Origin: Shinisaurus crocodilurus
Taxonomy: Eukaryota > Chordata > Lepidosauria > Squamata > Shinisauridae
NCBI GenBank assembly: GCA_021292165.1
Contig: CM037879.1
Coordinates: 270,067,160 to 270,131,159, forward strand
Direction of reading: 5' to 3'
DNA: 64,000 nucleotides
A program made the position numbers and the translations under genes. Under the pieces are notes generated by a model, which worked only from the letters and a program-made list of their open reading frames with translations, was not told where the DNA came from and ran no database searches. This document shows, in pieces, positions 50,749-62,135 of this stretch (within the stretch, counting starts at the first letter, position 1; each line of letters opens with the position of its first letter).

Positions 50749-50883
50749 CAGTGTTCTCCAACCTTGGGTCCCCAGATGTTTTTGGCCTACAACTCCCAGC
50801 ATGCCCCAGCCAGCAATGCTGGCTGGGGCATGCTGGGAGTTGTAGGCCAAAAACATCTGGAGACCCAAGGTTGGAGAACACTG
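50749..50883. mobile_element. Near-perfect palindromic hAT MITE with TSD
   Basis: CAGTGTTCTCCAACCTTGGG and its exact inverse end a 135-bp element whose two halves are almost perfect mirror images. The flanks GTTTAGAC (50741-50748) and GTTTAGAG (50884-50891) match at 7 of 8 bases. This copy shows best that the whole palindromic family is of hAT type. Confidence 0.9.
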
Positions 50884-50979
50884 GTTTAGAGGCTATAAAG
50901 AATATAAGACTGCAGTTTTATATACATTTATAAATCCATCCATCCAACTATCTATATACACACAGCCCCAGAAGGAACA

Positions 50980-51240
50980 CAAAAATATTCCAAAATCCAT
51001 ATTAGTGTAATACCTTTATTAGGCCAACCGAAAGATCACAACAAACGTGCAAGCTTTTGAGACCCTCAGATCTCTTCATCAGGCAAGAAGTCACAAAAAG
51101 TAGGGTGTGGGGTTAGGAGGGAAAAAACCAGGCTGACTTAATGTTGAACTCATGGTTTCTGCATGATCACAATCTTGAGATGGAATGGGATTTTCCTTAT
51201 GGCCAACACAGCTACCTTTGCTTTTTGTGTGCCCTGAAAA
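50980..51240 (-). repeat. Unnamed repeat family, copy 1
   Basis: CCTTTATTAGGCCAACCG, GCAAGCTTTTGAGACCCTC and AGATCTCTTCATCAGGC recur in similar order at 51345-51560. The inverse (TTGGTTGGTCCTAATAAAAG) is at 52290-52310. It looks like a LINE 3' end or a SINE; strand is tentative. Confidence 0.5.
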
Positions 51241-51344
51241 ATATTCCAAAAGCCCTCATATAATTACAGGCCAACACATACATTCCAGTGTAAAATTTTA
51301 ATATATTTGTTGGAGAATAAGCATTGTATTCCAATTCCACAATC

Positions 51345-51560
51345 TATGGTCAGGCAATATCTTTATTAGGACCAACCAAAAGTGCACAGAATGATGAACA
51401 CGCTTTCAAGATCTCTAGATCTCTTAATTGGGGCACATTACCCAAAGCAAGGGTGGCAGAAAGCTTGACAATGCTGAAGTCATAAAGTCGACATGTAGTT
51501 AGACTTAAGGTCCTGCTCCTAAATGGCTAAAATGGGTATTTTCCAAGTCACAGACAAAAC
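51345..51560 (-). repeat. Unnamed repeat family, copy 2
   Basis: TCTTTATTAGGACCAACC, GCTTTCAAGATCTCTAGATC and TCTTAATTGGGGCAC parallel the copy at 50980. Confidence 0.5.
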
Positions 51561-52099
51561 AGATACGGTACTTTCTTTTGTGTGTGACTTGGAGATTACC
51601 TAATTTAGTTGTTCAGGAGTGGAATCCTGCAACTGGAGGAAGATGAGTTTACTCTGAAGATGGGATTTTATTCTTCAAGAGCTACTCCCCACCCTCCCAA
51701 ACCACTAGGTAACCCTACCCAATTTGGCTTTTTTACCTAGTGCACCACCCAGAATTATCTTTGCCAGTATAAAAACTGCTATGTTTCTCTACATTTGTTC
51801 TTTGCCTCCCAAGGAGCCTGTGTGTTTCACCTAAAGCTGGAGACAAATCTGATTAACAAGTGGATTTTATATGTTCTATAATAGGGGAATCAGCCATTGC
51901 AGTTTCTTTGTTCCAATAGTGCTGGTGTCACCTGAAACCTGCAAAAAAAAACAAAACCCTAGTGGAGCCCAATCCATTTAAATCTGTTTCCACCTATACA
52001 TCTTTAAACTATCTACATTCAGTTTATGACTTCAACGTTGTCAGCCTTTCCTCCATCCCGGCGCCACCCTCCTGACCCATTTTGTGTAATGTCTAATCC
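51561..52099. other. Intergenic, unassigned
   Basis: No exon or named repeat recognised. Confidence 0.4.
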
Positions 52100-52235
52100 A
52101 GGAGTCAGCAACTTGTAGCCCTCCAGATGTTTTGACCTACCACTCCCATCATCCCTCACCATTGGCCATGCTGGCTAAGGCTGCTGAAAGTTGTAGGCCA
52201 AAACATCTGGAGGGCCACAAGTTGCCCATCACTGA
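52100..52235. mobile_element. Palindromic hAT-like MITE nested in unnamed repeat
   Basis: AGGAGTCAGCAACTTGTAGC and ACAAGTTGCCCATCACTG are inverted ends, with CTCCAGATGTTTTGACC and its inverse inside. The unnamed repeat continues at 52240-52385. Confidence 0.75.
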
Positions 52236-52239
52236 TCTA

Positions 52240-52385
52240 GCCTGACAAAACAATTTGGAGATCTTGAAGGCTTGCTCACAATTTAGTGCATTTTTGGTTG
52301 GTCCTAATAAAAGTATTGTCTGATCATGTTTTTTGGAACTTTTCTTGTGGACCAACATATCTTACTCTGTTTCACTGTATTCACA
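52240..52385 (+). repeat. Unnamed repeat family, copy 3 (inverted)
   Basis: AGATCTTGAAGGCTTGCTCA, then TTGGTTGGTCCTAATAAAAG and GTGGACCAACATATCTTAC: the inverse of the copies at 50980 and 51345, with a possible 3' end. Confidence 0.5.
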
Positions 52386-52825
52386 GTATTCACTAGGGGG
52401 TTAAAAATAATAATATACATCGTTCAAAAGTGTATGTGTCTCTTATAATTATTATTTTTTAATATTACCTTGAACACCTTACCACACAAAACTTTTGATT
52501 TTGACAGCTAGGGAGCATGGGAGAAGAGAGCTGAAGGGCAGAATTCAGAGAAAAGTAGTCCTTCCTAAAACTGCAATACTAAGCATAGTTACCAAGAAGT
52601 CCCATTTAACCCAGTGGGCTTACTTCTGAATAAACATACATAGGGTCTAAGATGGCCCGCTTTTGACTCCAGTCTGGTTGCTGTGCCTTAAAAGCAGCTT
52701 CGTGTGTCCAAATAAGCAGGGTGGTCACATTTATCACCATGCTGGAAAAACCTTCCCCATTTGATTTCCAAAAATTAAACTGCACTGAGCATGATCAAGC
52801 TTCATACAACACTGAAGTCGATGGG

Positions 52826-52861
<36 letters not shown>

Positions 52862-53074
52862 TAAGGTTGATTTATTTCAGTGGGACTTCAGTACACCTAA
52901 AATTCTCTGCCTTTTGTGCCCAGTGTCTCAAGTTCAACTTGTCTTTAGTGTAAATGGCAGGTGAAGACAGAGGTTGCTACATCAGTCTAAGGACTGTAGT
53001 AATTTCCCACCCGACACCCCCTATTAATGGTAATATACTTCTGCATTTGAAACAATAAACTGTGCTTTTAAATT
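52386..53074. other. Intergenic with CAATCC MITE and (AC)n
   Basis: 52569-52650 is a CAATCC MITE (CTGCAATACTAAGCATAG, AGTGGGCTTACTTCTGAAT). 52824-52858 is an AC microsatellite. The rest is unassigned. Confidence 0.55.
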
Positions 53075-53217
53075 TGGTTTTTAAAATCTTTTAACTATAT
53101 GTTTTATTTTTATGTTGGTCTTATTTAGTTTTTATATTGTATAATGTTTTGTGACTGCCACGAGAGCTTCGGCTGTGGGGTGGTATAGAATGAAATAAAT
53201 GAAATAAATAATAATAA
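53075..53217 (+). repeat. L2-type LINE 3'UTR fragment
   Basis: TTTTATATTGTATAATG, GACTGCCACGAGAGCTTCGG, TGTGGGGTGGTATAGAATG and an AAATAAAT tail are the typical 3' end of L2-type LINEs. Confidence 0.7.
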
Positions 53218-53511
53218 GAGCCAATGCAATGAAATTCCACAATCCCTGTTTTCAAAGTGTTGGCAATTTGTCAGAACATGATTGTCGAGGCGGAGCTAGC
53301 ACGCCTAAGAAAGGAGAGAGCTCCTCACCCTAAAACTAAAAAGGAAGACTCTACAACACTTAAAAAAGCCCAACAAGCAACAAAAACTTAAAGTTCTGAT
53401 GGGGAATGACAGAGGAATCTAGCAAAACGAAAAACAGCGAGATTACACACTACTTTCCCTACAAAGAAAGAAAAACTGCAGAAGGCAGTACAGCATACTC
53501 AGAGGAAAAAA

Positions 53512-54468
53512 ATGGCTACCGGAGAAGACAGAGGAGAACACACAGAAGAGCCAGGATCAAGCGCACAGATATCGAATAACGAAATGAAGGAGGCAATATT
53601 ACAACAATTAAAAACATTAAAACAAGAACTGATGAACCACTGGGCAGAACTGCTGGACACCAAACTGAAGGAAATAACAGAAACGGTGGAGGCAGTAAAA
53701 ACAACAGCAAATAAAGCTGCAGAAAAAGCTTAGCAACAGGAGGAAAAGATAAAAACCTTACAAAGAGCGATAGCGGAAAATAAATCAAAGATTGAAGACC
53801 AAGAAAATCGCAACCGAAGGTGTAATCTGAGAATAAAAAACTTGGAAGAAGAAGCAGAAGGTGAAAACATTAAGGTTTTTCTAGCAAAATGGCTGACCTC
53901 ATTAATTCCAGACTGCCCGATAGAGGCTGATGACTTAGAAAGAGCTCACAGGGCACTAGGACCCAGAAGAAAAAACTCCAGCTTTCCAAGAGACTTGGTA
54001 ATATGTTTCAGCAGATACAACAACAAAGACGAATTCTTTAAAAAGCTAAGACTTTTAAAAGAAATAAAATATAATGACAAACCTGTAATGATTATGCAAG
54101 ACCTGGCACCAGAGACGCTGCAGAAAAGAAGACTCCTCAAACCCTACACATTGAAACTACGAGAACTGGGGCTTAAATATCACTGGGGATTCCCCTTCAA
54201 GATAATAATCCCCAACAAGGGACACACGCTGATTGCAGCCTCCCCATGGGAAATGATGGAGCTATTCAGAGCGCTAGGCATCGAACTCCCGGCAGAGGCT
54301 ACTCGGGAAGAAACAAATAATGGAGAAGATGCAGCAGGCCAAGAGCCACAAGGAGGAGACGGCTGGAACACTGTAAACAGACACCGAAAAAACAGGCGGG
54401 AAAGAAATGACTATGAAAATTCACAGACCCCAAGAATCCTGAGAGCTCTGTCACAAAGGAAGAGATGA
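53512..54468 (+). pseudogene. L1 ORF1 with one stop codon
   Basis: ORF1 is the RNA-binding chaperone that trimerises through a coiled coil and packages L1 RNA. The frame runs 319 codons including the stop and is interrupted only by TAG at codon 74 (53731-53733). Residues about 25-110 are rich in Glu, Lys and Leu, fitting the coiled coil. ENRNRRCNLRIKNLEEE (about 100-116) starts the RRM-like domain. ERAHRALGPRR and RDLVICFSRYNNKDEF follow, then the C-terminal domain with LRELGLKYHWGFPFK. A single nonsense change makes this otherwise well kept. The stop could be real or an assembly error. Confidence 0.88.
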
Positions 54469-54972
54469 GAGAAACTGAGTAACAGTGAGCCACAGGAGGG
54501 GACAAAAACAAAGAGAAAGACAATTGAAGTGTAAATATTCAAATGCATAGCAAAGGGAAGGGGGAGGAAAAGGGAGGAGGGAGACTAGCCCCAAAGGGGA
54601 GGGAAAATATTCTTTGTTTGTAAAGTCACGCTGTTTTAAACCATTGATAAAATATGGGGGGGGGGGACTCTTGCCCCTATGTAGTCAATCTATGAAGGAA
54701 TAGATTGACCTGCTCAGTTATAGTTTTAAAGGAATCTGAAAAGAACAAACCATAGCCTCAAGGCAGGGTGAAGAACACGTGAATCACTCTCTCTGTAAGG
54801 GGAGGGGAGGATCTCACCTGCATTCACAGCTTTAGTTATCGCTAAGAGAGAGCTGCAAACAAGTTTTAAAGTTGGGGAAAATGAGAAGGTTGGGGGCTAA
54901 CAGGGGAGGGAGGGAGGACACGACTGAGCTGGGTGCAATAATGGGCAAGGCAGACAGAAACTGGCATATACC
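54469..54972 (+). other. L1 inter-ORF spacer
   Basis: About 500 bp of purine-rich sequence between ORF1 and ORF2, with G runs near 54655. It is longer than the short spacer of mammalian L1 and may carry an internal rearrangement. Confidence 0.6.
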
Positions 54973-57900
54973 ATGGGAGACCTTAAGGTGCTAACTCTAA
55001 ACATTAAAGGCATGGGGAATCAGTTAAAAAGGGTGAGGCTACATAAACTAATAAGAGATCTAAAACCAAAAATACTATTTCTACAAGAGACACAAAGCCC
55101 AAAAAAGGGAAGGAATTTTTAACAGTAGTCAATGGAAAACTGTACATATAGCAAAAGGAACAAACAAATCAAGGGGAGTAGCAATATTAATACATAACAC
55201 AGTGGACTTTGCAATACGGCAAGTACAGAAAGACCCCAATGGCAGATACGTATTTGTAGAGGGAACACTAAATCAAAACAAACAAATAGTATTAGCCTCA
55301 TTATACAGTCCAAACGAAAGACAGCTAGACTTCCTATATAAAGTTTTGAAAAAGTTGAGAACCTTTTCAAAAGCAGAGGCAATAATTGGAGCAGACACTA
55401 ATTGGAACATGCAAGGAGCTGAACCTAGAAAAGTACAAAAAGATATAAGATTATATAATAAAACAGACTCACATAACACACGGGCAGGAAAACTTTTAAA
55501 CATAATTCAAAAATTTAAGGGAGGTATGGGCAGAACTTAACAACAAAGACTACACACACGCATTTTGTTCCAGGGTACATGGAACTTTCTCAAGGCTAGA
55601 CACAATTATGCTAACTAGTACACTGATGCAAAACGTCACAGTGGCAGATATAGGACCCATAAAAGTGACAGACCATGCACCGGTATCTGTCCAACTCATA
55701 GCAAACAACTATACCAAGAGCAATTATATATGGCGATTCAATCCCATCCTTTTAACAAACAAAGAAAGCAGAGAAAATTTACAAAAGGGAATAGACAACT
55801 ACTTCACAGAAAATAAAGCAGGGGACACAACAGAAAGGACCAGATGGGAAGCAATGAAAGCGGTTCTTAGAGGACTGAGTATCAAAGAGATGAGCCACAT
55901 GAATAAAAAGAGACGGACGCGAAAATCAGAAACAGAATTAGAACTAGAAAGACTTACTGTACAATATAAACGAACAGGGGAACCAAAAATCAGACAACAA
56001 ATGGAGAAGAAAAGGACAGAATTAAATTTATTGGAATTAGATCAAACCATGATAAATTTACTATATATTAAACAAAAACATTACGAATTTGATGGAAAGG
56101 GATCCAAACTCTTGGCAAACAGGGTAAAAAAAAGGAGGGACAAAAACAAAATAAACGCTCTTAAAAACAAACAGGGGAATAAAACATATGACATAGAAGA
56201 GACGGGTGACATTTTTGTAGATTATTTTGAAAAACTATACAAAGGGGAAGAAAAAGACAGGAACACAATTAGAAAGTATCAGAGCAAAACAAACATCCCA
56301 GGACTAACTGAAGCAAGTAAACAAATCCTAGAACAAAGGATTACGATAGAAGAAATAACAGAAGCCATTAAAACACAAAAACCCAACAAGTCATCGGGAC
56401 CCGACGGTTTTACAAGTGAATTTTATAAAGCATATACAGAATTATTAGCCCCAAGACTATTGTCATTATATAATGAAATTCTAGATGGAGCCTCACTTCC
56501 CAACACATGGACACAATCCAGAATCATCTTGATATTAAAACCAGGGGAAAACCCGGAGCTCCCAGAATCATACAGACCCATCTCTTTATTAAATATAGAT
56601 TATAAAATATTTACCACCATATGGGCAAATAGATTAAAATTTGTGATAGGAGAAATAATACATGAAGATCAACATGGTTTTATTCCAAAAAGATATATAG
56701 CAGATCCTATACGCAGGCTATATAGCATAATAAAATACAGTAAAAAAACAAACACCCCGTTAGCTATAATTGCTCTAGACTTGTTCAAAGTCTACAGTTC
56801 TTACTGGAGAGCACATCTGTGTACAACTTTGGCCCAAATTTCTCTCACATTCTCAATGCCATATATAACAAAACAACAGCAAATATACGATTCAATTCTT
56901 ATGATTCACGCCCTTTTCAACTAAATGCAGGAACCAAACAGGGCTGCCCCCTATCCCCTCTGTTATTCAATTTAGTTATAGAATTTCTAGCAGACAGACT
57001 CAGACATAATGACGCTATACAAGGTATACAAATTCAAGATCAACCATATTTACTCAGCATGTATGCTGATGATTTGATATTAACAATACAAAACCCAATA
57101 GAGGCATTGCAACCATTACGCCAAGAACTGCAAGATTTCCAAGCAGCGTCTAGCTTAAAAGTAAATTACGACAAATCTGACTTCATGAGTTATAATATAG
57201 GGGCAAACAATCAACTTGACATTTCTAAAAATCTACAAATTCCTATAGTTCACAAAGCCTTTAGATACCTAGGAGTTCAAGTTGCAAAAAACCCAAACAA
57301 AACCTTCACACTAAACTATTCCAAATTATGGGAAAATATCAAGAAAGACCTCAAAAGATGGAAAAGATTGAACTTAACCACAATGAACAAATTAGCCACC
57401 ATCAAAATGATAGTCATACCTAAATTCACATACTTATTTTATGTTCTACCCATAGAAGTACCTATGAGATGGCTTAAATCATGGCAAGACACCCTAGAAA
57501 AATTTATATTTAATGGTAAAAAACCACGTATGGCAAGAAATCTCAGATACAGACCCACCATTGATGGAGGGTGGGGAATTCCATCACTAAAATTATACTA
57601 TGAAGCTTACCAACTGAGACATCTATTATCATTCATGGCAGATAATAAAAATAAACATTGGGTCAAAATAGAATTTTTTTTGTTAGAACAAGATAATCCA
57701 CACACAATACCCTTTGTCAAAAAAATGAATAACACAAGGTATACAAAATCAACACTCCAACATGGAAATAATATTAAAGATATGGAAACAAAGAAAGGAG
57801 ACACTGATGCCAGGAATTTCACCATTAACACCACTCTATGCACACCCAAATTTTCCCATTAAAGACATACAGATATCTAGAGAATCACTGAAAAATAATA

Positions 57901-58801
57901 ACCTATGGATATTACGAGACTTATATAATAACTCACAACCACTACCAAGAGACACATGGAGAAACACATTACGAAATATGGCAATTACTTGGTTACAATG
58001 GTACCAAATAAGCTCATTCATTAGACTAGAGAATGTGAAAAAACAAGGCACCAGAGATCTGACACAATTTGAAAAGATTTTATTAACTTTTACAGATCAG
58101 GAAAAAGGATTAATGTCAGACTTATATGTACTACTGATAAAAACAGACATGGGAAATAGCCTTCCTCTTAAAAGAAAATGGGAAAGAGAATGGGGAATGC
58201 AAATAGAAGATGAAGAATGGGAAAATATATGGGATGAATTCCCATTTAAGCGATTTCAACAAAATTCAAAGAACTCTCACTGAAAATAATACAAAAATGG
58301 CACTGGACTCCTCACAAAATCTCTCATATTAATAAAAACTACTCTCCCCTATGTTGGAGAGCCTGTGGAGAAATTCGGATCACACAACATATGTGGTGGT
58401 CCTGCAAGCAAGTATCCCGCTTCTGGACAATAGTTTTCAAAGAAATATCTAAAATTGTAGGGACAGAGATAAATAAAACTCCAGAATTAGCAATATTAAA
58501 CATCTTTCAAAGAGATAATAAAAATTTATTATATAAGAACCTAATAAGATTTCTATTACAAGCTGCTAAATTATTAATAGCAAGAGGATGGAAAGATGCC
58601 AAAGGGCTAACTATCAATCACTGGTATAATGTGGTATGGGAAATTGCATTAATTGAAAAACTAACTCAAAAATTGAGAATTGCAGGGGGGGAAAAGAAAA
58701 CAAACTCTTTTGAAGCAGAATGGTGGCCTTTTATCCAATTTTCATACAGAACATCTACAACAAAAATACCTCAAGCCTTCCAGCACATTTGGATGCAATA
58801 A
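54973..58801 (+). pseudogene. L1 ORF2 (endonuclease-RT), frameshifted
   Basis: Opens MGDLKVLTLNIKGMGNQ. Endonuclease motifs appear in three frames: FLQET (about 55080), ADTNWN (about 55396) and TDHAPV (about 55670). RT motifs are SSGPDGF (about 56395), YRPISLL (about 56571), GTKQGCPLSPLLF and the catalytic YADD (57062-57073). The usual AFD-type motif before GTKQG reads KVYSS (about 56787-56801), so one catalytic aspartate is lost. A CX3CX7HX4C zinc-knuckle-like motif (C at about 58353) supports L1-clade identity. At least five frame changes occur, several beside homopolymers (for example T5 near 55116 and T8 near 57674). Length without shifts would be about 1276 codons, normal for L1. Confidence 0.88.
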
Positions 58802-59038
58802 ACTTACAAATATCCACCTATCACAAAACTGACTACTTTATGGATGAAAAAGACTCCGGAAAAGGCGCCCAGCCAGATTTGTTCCTTTGAATTTTGGTTC
58901 GGGGGGGGGGATTTACTTTGTTCTGATCTAATACAATTTCTGTAATGGATTAGATGTTTTGTTGGTTGTTCGGTTGTTTTGTATATGTTAAAATTCAAAT
59001 AAACAAATTTTTAAAAAAAGAAAAAGAACATGACTGTC

Positions 59039-60559
59039 TCTTACTACGTAGCTTTTCATCAGTGCCCAACTCCAGGTTTTTTAGTGCCCTTGGGCAAGGC
59101 ACCCTCAATGAGTCCATCAGTGAGTGGACCTTCTCATTGCCATTGTCACTTGCTCTTGCTCCTCATCCTCTGTCTCATCATGGCTACCACTTGCTTGCGA
59201 GACCCAGTGAGCAGGGGCATCTACTGCATCTCCTTCTCACCTCCACCGTTGTCTGGACCAGAGCAAGAGGCAGGTAAACAAGCAGGTTGCAAGGGTGAAA
59301 AGGAGAAGCAACTCCAGGGGGCTCATGTCAGGGGGGCCCTGCTGGGGTGTGGGTCCTTGGCAGGTGCCCAGCCATGCCTACTCTTGACACAGAGGATTGT
59401 ATCCAACGTTAGTCCTACTTAGAGTAAACCCACTGAAATGAATGGGATTTAAGTTAGATACAACCCTGAATTCTTAAACCGTTTCATCCCTGAATATTCA
59501 AATAATGGTGATAAATATTCAGAGGTCAAACAGTTCCTAAAAGCAATTAGTTGTGTCGCCAGTCACAAAAGTGACTGCCCATATAGATTAGCAATTTGTC
59601 TACTGCTTATAGAGATGGTGTACATGCAACCTAGCACTGTTTTCTCTATTAAAAGTCCAAAGATCAGAGTTATAACTTTATTCATGTCTGATGTAGAAAA
59701 CAAATGTACAATAATGTTAGTCTGATCAATGACATCTGTATCTCATTCAAGCTCACATATCTTTTATCCAAACGGCAGAAGGCTAGCTGCTCTTCTTCTG
59801 AGGAACATTTAATTTGTTTTGCCCATCTGCAGTAAAAAACAGTTCCTAAGGATACGAATTCCAACTAGTGCTCAAATTGCAGGGGGACCAAAGGACACAG
59901 TTACCTTTTGTGATGCCCTTCCCATTAGTGACTTTTAAAAAAAGACTTGTGTGAGAGTGTGGGGGGCGGATTTGGCTAAAATTTTAGGGAAGTCAGGCAG
60001 TGCAGCATTTGGATTTCATTAAGGGCACCCCTACCTTCCCCCCATAATTTGAGCAATGTTCCAAACTCATAATTTATGGCAGTAGCTAATCTGGATGCTA
60101 TACACTCCAGATATATTGACTAGGCTAGGGGTGTCAGAAAAACAACAACAGATCTGGCCTAGTCGCGTGTCTGTAACAAGAGTCTTAACAGCAGGTGAAC
60201 CATTTGCAACATGGAGATACGCATTTTCGCTTGCTAATTCCTGGAGATCAAACCACTGGCAGCAGGGACTGGTTTGTGAGCTGGGAACCCCTACTGACTA
60301 TTATAACATGTCTTAGTGCTTTTTAAAAGCTGGGGCTGCCTCTTAAAAGTATTCAGAAACTGCAGCTGGGGCATAACAATGCAGCCACCCATCTTTGATG
60401 GGTACAAACACATAGCACCTGCTTTGAGGGAATTGCAATGACAGGTGTAATTCATGGTACTAATTTTGACCTTCAAAGCCTTACCAGATGCTCACAGAAA
60501 GTGAACAGATTCATACAGGAGAAGGCAGTAGGGTTCTTATCCCTAGGCTGTTTAGCACC
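59039..60559. other. Intergenic, mostly unassigned
   Basis: 59398-59465 is half of the GTCCAGTGTTAGTCC MITE (TATCCAACGTTAGTCCTAC, GAAATGAATGGGATTTAAG). The start (59060-59400) and 59470-60559 show no exon or named repeat. Confidence 0.45.
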
Positions 60560-61150
60560 CTGCCCCAAAAGATGACTAAAAGGGGACATAAGAGGTGTAT
60601 GAAATTATGCATGGTGTAGAGAAAGTGGAGAGTTTTTCTCCCTCTTAATAGAACTTAAGAGTAATCCAATGTAGTTGATTGGCAGCAGAATCAGGAACAA
60701 CAAAAGAAAATACTGCTTCAGACAACATATAAATATATACCGGTAACTGATTTATGGAATTCACTGTCACAAGATGTAGTGATAGCCATTAGCTTAAAGT
60801 GGGATCAGACAAATTCATGAACAGCTTTTTAACTGCTGTTGATTGGTTTCATTTGGATGCTGCTTTTATAGTGGTGCTGTTTTTAGCTTATTTTCAGGTA
60901 TTAGTTACTTTATGGTATGTTTAGTATTTTACTATAAGCCACCCTCATATTGCATGTGGATAATGAGTAAATGGATCTATCAATGGCTACTAGGCATGAT
61001 GGCTATGTGGAGCCTCCAGATTCAGAGGCAGTATACCTCAAAAAACCATTTCCTGGGGAGCAATAGCAGAAGGATGCACTGATTGTAAGCTTCCTGGAAA
61101 CACCTGGCTGACCACTAAGGGAAACAGGATGCTGGACTTCCTGGCTCCTC
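60560..61150 (+). pseudogene. L3-type LINE 3' fragment
   Basis: A degraded RT C-terminus (AAAAGGGGACATAAGAGGTG) is followed by the L3-type 3' region: GAATTCACTGTCACAAGATG, CAATGGCTACTAGGCATGAT, CAGAGGCAGTATACCTC, GGGGAGCAATAGCAG and AGGATGCTGGACTTCC. Related 3' pieces are at 25620 and 26895. Confidence 0.65.
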
Positions 61151-61479
61151 ATGGATTTTTGTACAATCCAATCTTTCTGAACACAGCAGCTGGTGCAATA
61201 GGATTGGTGGCCCTACCCATGGTAACAAATGAGGAACCTAACTTTAGTTACAGTGGCCAAAATAGCTACTGTTCTGAATTAACCTCAATTCTTTGACCAA
61301 AAGGCAATCATGATTGTAATTCCTTTCAACATTTGTCTGGGAGAGTCATGAAGTTAGAAAGAGATATAGGAAGTTTGGGTAATGATTGTAAACAACATAG
61401 GCTGCTCTCACCAGGGATTACATTTTATGCAAGGGTCTAGTATCTTTCCATCAAATTATAAGGGTAAAGAGGGACAGTT
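61151..61479. other. Intergenic, unassigned
   Basis: No exon or repeat recognised. Confidence 0.4.
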
Positions 61480-61930
61480 TGCAATTTTCAAGGAGTAATC
61501 CCATGCCCCCTGGACAGCATCTGAGAGGGGCCAAAGGATACTTCGGATTCTCAGATCTGAAGTCCAAGACAGTGCTTCGACCTCAGAGGGGGGAATCCAC
61601 AATCTCTCCCCCCCCCCCCGCAACTGGTGCAGAAAGAACTGTGCTGGCTGCCTCTCAGAGGTTGAGAATGTGACCTCAGAGAGAGGGAAAAGGGGGTGTT
61701 TCGGTGAGCAGGGAGGGGAGTAGACTGGAGAGGCCAGGGTATTTACTATCCTGGGCCTTCTCCAGCCTCCTTTGCTCCCCCTCTGAAATGCCTTTGCTAG
61801 ATGGGCAAAAAAAGCCCATCTAGCAAAAATGTGGGCCGCAAGGATGGGGTGGCTCTCACCCTGCATAGGATGAGCGTAAACCTTTGAGTGGGGGGGGGGC
61901 TTACAATCATCGCAATAGCATTGCACCCTT
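61480..61930. repeat. GC-rich dispersed repeat, second copy
   Basis: CAACTGGTGCAGAAAGAACT and the neighbouring GCTGGCTGCCTCTCAGAGG resemble 1575-1610. A 14-bp perfect hairpin TTTGCTAGATGGGC (61793-61806) with GCCCATCTAGCAAA (61814-61827) lies inside. Family unknown. Confidence 0.4.
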
Positions 61931-62000
61931 AGTAAATGTTCTATGGGCTGATGGTTTCCATGGGTACAGACATCTAAAACCTGAGATTAGTCATCTAACA

Positions 62001-62135
62001 CAGGGTGGACCAAAAGTAGATCTCCAGATGTTTTGGACATCAGCTCCCAGCATTCCTGACCATTGGCCATGCTGGCCTGAGCTTCTGGGAGCTGGAAGTC
62101 CAAAACATCTGGAGATCTACCTTCTGCTCACCCCA
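62001..62135. mobile_element. Palindromic hAT-like MITE
   Basis: CAGGGTGGACCAAAAGTAG and CTACCTTCTGCTCACCCC are inverted ends around AGATCTCCAGATGTTTTGGA and its inverse. Confidence 0.75.

Larger units (their letters stand above)
53287..59024 (+). mobile_element. Full-length L1 LINE, inactive
   Basis: A 5.7-kb element begins GAGGCGGAGCTAGCACGCC and ends in an A-rich tail. It is bounded by a 14-bp target duplication, AGAACATGATTGTC (53273-53286) and AGAACATGACTGTC (59025-59038), with one mismatch. It has a short 5'UTR (53287-53511), ORF1, an inter-ORF spacer of about 500 bp, ORF2 and a 3'UTR (58802-59024). Both ORFs are broken. The intact ends show a full-length insertion rather than the usual 5' truncation. 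Confidence 0.92.
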
